8,244 nucleotides of DNA, taken from the NCBI GenBank assembly GCA_028683635.1, contig JAQUHL010000068.1, positions 1 through 8,244 of the forward strand, read 5' to 3'. The notes below the pieces were generated by a model. The model made no database searches. It was not told the origin of the DNA and saw only the letters and a program-made list of their open reading frames with translations. Source of the DNA: Candidatus Cloacimonadota bacterium. Lineage in GTDB: Bacteria > Cloacimonadota > Cloacimonadia > Cloacimonadales > Cloacimonadaceae. Position numbers and translations under genes: made by a program. Positions 6,536-8,244 of the stretch are shown here, piece after piece (within the stretch, counting starts at the first letter, position 1; each line of letters starts with the position of its first letter).

Positions 6536-8244
6536 ATGAGCGATCAGTTCCAGACGGAGGCACTCTGGAAGACACTGCTCGACCTCGCAGAATCCGATAG
6601 CCGGGATAGCAACGTCATCCCCCACTTGAGGATTATACTCGAAGGCATCTACAAGGCTGCCACCTCAAGTCTTCCCACTTCATTTTCCAATCTTTTTTCC
6701 AGGATGCAATACCTCCACAAGCAAGAGGGCTTCCCCTTTGAGCTTGCTGCCCAGGCAAGCCTGATGCGGATTCTCTGCAACTGCGTCCTGCACGACGGTC
6801 AGGTTGCCAGTCCTGCGGAAGTGCTGTCCTGCTACCTGGTTCTGACCAGGCTACTCACTCATTTCTTTCCCCAAAAAGCTGCTCCAGGCCTGCTGGCATG
6901 GCTCGAAAAGCACAAGGCAGTGCCCTTCGCAGAGCAAAGCCGGACAGATCTTTCAAGTTTTTCCTGCGTGGTCAATAACTGGTCTTTGAGCAATGCAGAC
7001 CAGCCACCCGCCCTGAACATCATAGCTTTCGATGAATATGGCCAGGAGTGCTCCATTCTGCTTTGTCCCGGCTCCTCCGAGGGCAAAAACTGGCTACTGC
7101 TGAATAAAACCCTCTGGCAAAATGCTTATCTGACCTTTCACAAACTCAAACCCGTTCAGAACAGAAAGGGTTTCTACCAATCCACGCCCGAAACCCTCGT
7201 CGTCTTGGAACCGGATTTCCTGGTCGATGCTTCCGCTTTGGCAGAGTGCTTTGCCAAAGAAGGCTCCTTCCCGGAGCACTTTGTCTTAAGCAAACTGATC
7301 AGTGAAGCCAGCACTGCCAAGACTGCTACCGGAAAGGTGGTAAACAGCCTCTTCGATGAGTTGGTGCTCAATCCCCAGGCAGATTACGATACGCTGTTCC
7401 GCTCCGCTTTGGAACATCAACCCATTTCCCTCCTGGCTTTGGGAATCCAGACCACACTGAAAATCCACGATGAGATCAAAACCAACCACTTCCCCCAGCT
7501 CCAGAAGATCGCTGCCCTCTACAAAGACTCAGGTCTTCAGCTCGAACCCTCCTTCATCGCCCCGGGATATGGACTCCAGGGCAGGTTGGATTTGCTCGCC
7601 AACCAACATGGGAAGTACCAGATCATCGAGCTCAAAAGCGGCAAATCCCCCTCCTATGACGTCTGGAAAACCCAGCAAATGCAGGTGGTTGCCTATAACC
7701 TGATCATCAAAGCCAGCCTGGGCCAGAAAAACTTGAGCTCCAGTTCCATCTTCTATTCCGAACATGCCAAAAACCCTCTACGTAATGTGGTAAACAGCAG
7801 CCTTCTCGAGCAGGAATTGCTGATGTGCCGCAACCGTATCGTGGGAATTCTGCATCGCCTGACCGATGATCCTTCCTTCTTTTTCGATTGGATAAAAACT
7901 CGCCAGGAGAACTATCCCAACCCCATCCTCCAAAATCGCTTCGAAACCTGCCAAGGCATTCTTGCCCAGCTTAGCGAATTGGAATACCAGTGGTTCCTTA
8001 CCCAGGTGCGATGGCTCATGAAGGAGATCTGGCAAGCCAAGGTGGGCGGAACCGGGACGGAGAACGGCATCTATGGCTACAACCGCCTCTGGAGAAAGGC
8101 CAACAGTATCAAATTAAACGATTATGAGCTGATGAAGGATTTATTGCTTACCAGGGTGGAGTGCAACACAATCAGCCTGGCAATCCAACCCTCCCCGGAT
8201 CAGAGCATACCATCCGAAAACTCCATCTCAAATTTCCGCCAGGC
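6536..8244 (+). CDS. Dna2-like protein, N-terminal OB-fold and PD-(D/E)XK nuclease part (3' end outside window)
   Basis: This frame stays open for 569 codons and runs off the window. Residues 1-150 are helical and unassigned. Residues about 155-235 resemble the OB-like domain that precedes the nuclease in Dna2-type proteins, ending in VLEPDFLVD (223-231). Residues about 250-475 form a RecB/Cas4/Dna2-type PD-(D/E)XK nuclease: motif I region TGKVVNSLFDELV (265-277), GLQGRLDLL with Asp352 (346-354), IIELKSGK with Glu365 and Lys367 (363-370), and QxxxY with Gln383 and Tyr387. The Asp, Glu and Lys core is complete. Position 270 is Asn where His is usual, and the CxxC-type iron-sulfur cysteines of Cas4/Dna2 are not seen after the nuclease. 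The last residues (SNFRQ) look like the start of the next domain; a C-terminal SF1 helicase is expected beyond the window but unseen. It probably resects or repairs DNA ends and appears to share a transcript with ftsY. Cas4 alone is unlikely given the size and the OB-like domain. Confidence 0.8.
   Translation, partial: MSDQFQTEALWKTLLDLAESDSRDSNVIPHLRIILEGIYKAATSSLPTSFSNLFSRMQYLHKQEGFPFELAAQASLMRILCNCVLHDGQVASPAEVLSCYLVLTRLLTHFFPQKAAPGLLAWLEKHKAVPFAEQSRTDLSSFSCVVNNWSLSNADQPPALNIIAFDEYGQECSILLCPGSSEGKNWLLLNKTLWQNAYLTFHKLKPVQNRKGFYQSTPETLVVLEPDFLVDASALAECFAKEGSFPEHFVLSKLISEASTAKTATGKVVNSLFDELVLNPQADYDTLFRSALEHQPISLLALGIQTTLKIHDEIKTNHFPQLQKIAALYKDSGLQLEPSFIAPGYGLQGRLDLLANQHGKYQIIELKSGKSPSYDVWKTQQMQVVAYNLIIKASLGQKNLSSSSIFYSEHAKNPLRNVVNSSLLEQELLMCRNRIVGILHRLTDDPSFFFDWIKTRQENYPNPILQNRFETCQGILAQLSELEYQWFLTQVRWLMKEIWQAKVGGTGTENGIYGYNRLWRKANSIKLNDYELMKDLLLTRVECNTISLAIQPSPDQSIPSENSISNFRQ

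Noticed and set aside
6536..8244. Cas4 of a CRISPR-Cas locus
   Set aside because: The RecB-type nuclease core is shared with Cas4, but the protein is far larger, has an OB-like N-terminal part, lacks the Cys cluster, and no repeats or other cas genes are present.

Overview
The window is ordinary-looking, gene-dense bacterial chromosome with roughly balanced base composition. It holds seven protein-coding genes, and the first and last run off the window ends. There are no rRNA or tRNA genes, insertion sequences or CRISPR arrays. A hybrid sensor kinase with two receivers, a GAF/HD-GYP protein with a long insertion and a Dna2-like OB/nuclease protein downstream of ftsY recall anaerobic Gram-negative bacteria of the FCB-type radiation, perhaps Cloacimonadota. 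That placement is recall from protein style and is tentative, because no marker gene settles it.

Layout: (1) 1-1376, + strand, the C-terminal part of a hybrid histidine kinase with tandem receivers. (2) 1377-1505, a convergent intergenic gap with possible RNA secondary structure. (3) 5459 down to 1506, - strand, a four-gene block read in this order: an unrecognised six-helix membrane protein, trmB (tRNA m7G46 methyltransferase), a GAF/HD-GYP protein (putative cyclic-di-GMP phosphodiesterase), and a DusB-type tRNA dihydrouridine synthase. The gene borders are tight: a 14-nt overlap, a 51-nt gap, then a TAATG stop/start overlap. This suggests one transcript. (4) 5460-5557, a divergent control region with opposed TTGACT/TTGACA boxes and a short palindrome. 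(5) 5558-8244, + strand, ftsY (SRP receptor) followed 15 nt later by the start of a large OB-fold plus PD-(D/E)XK nuclease protein resembling the front half of bacterial Dna2-like nuclease-helicases.

Functionally, the + strand pair joins membrane-protein targeting to a DNA-processing enzyme. The - strand block mixes two tRNA-modifying enzymes with a second-messenger enzyme. The kinase at the left end is a separate signalling gene facing the block. I see no clear new defence or mobile system. The items most worth following up are the Dna2-like protein with altered nuclease features, the roughly 110-residue insertion inside the HD-GYP catalytic domain, and the mixed tRNA-modification/c-di-GMP gene block.
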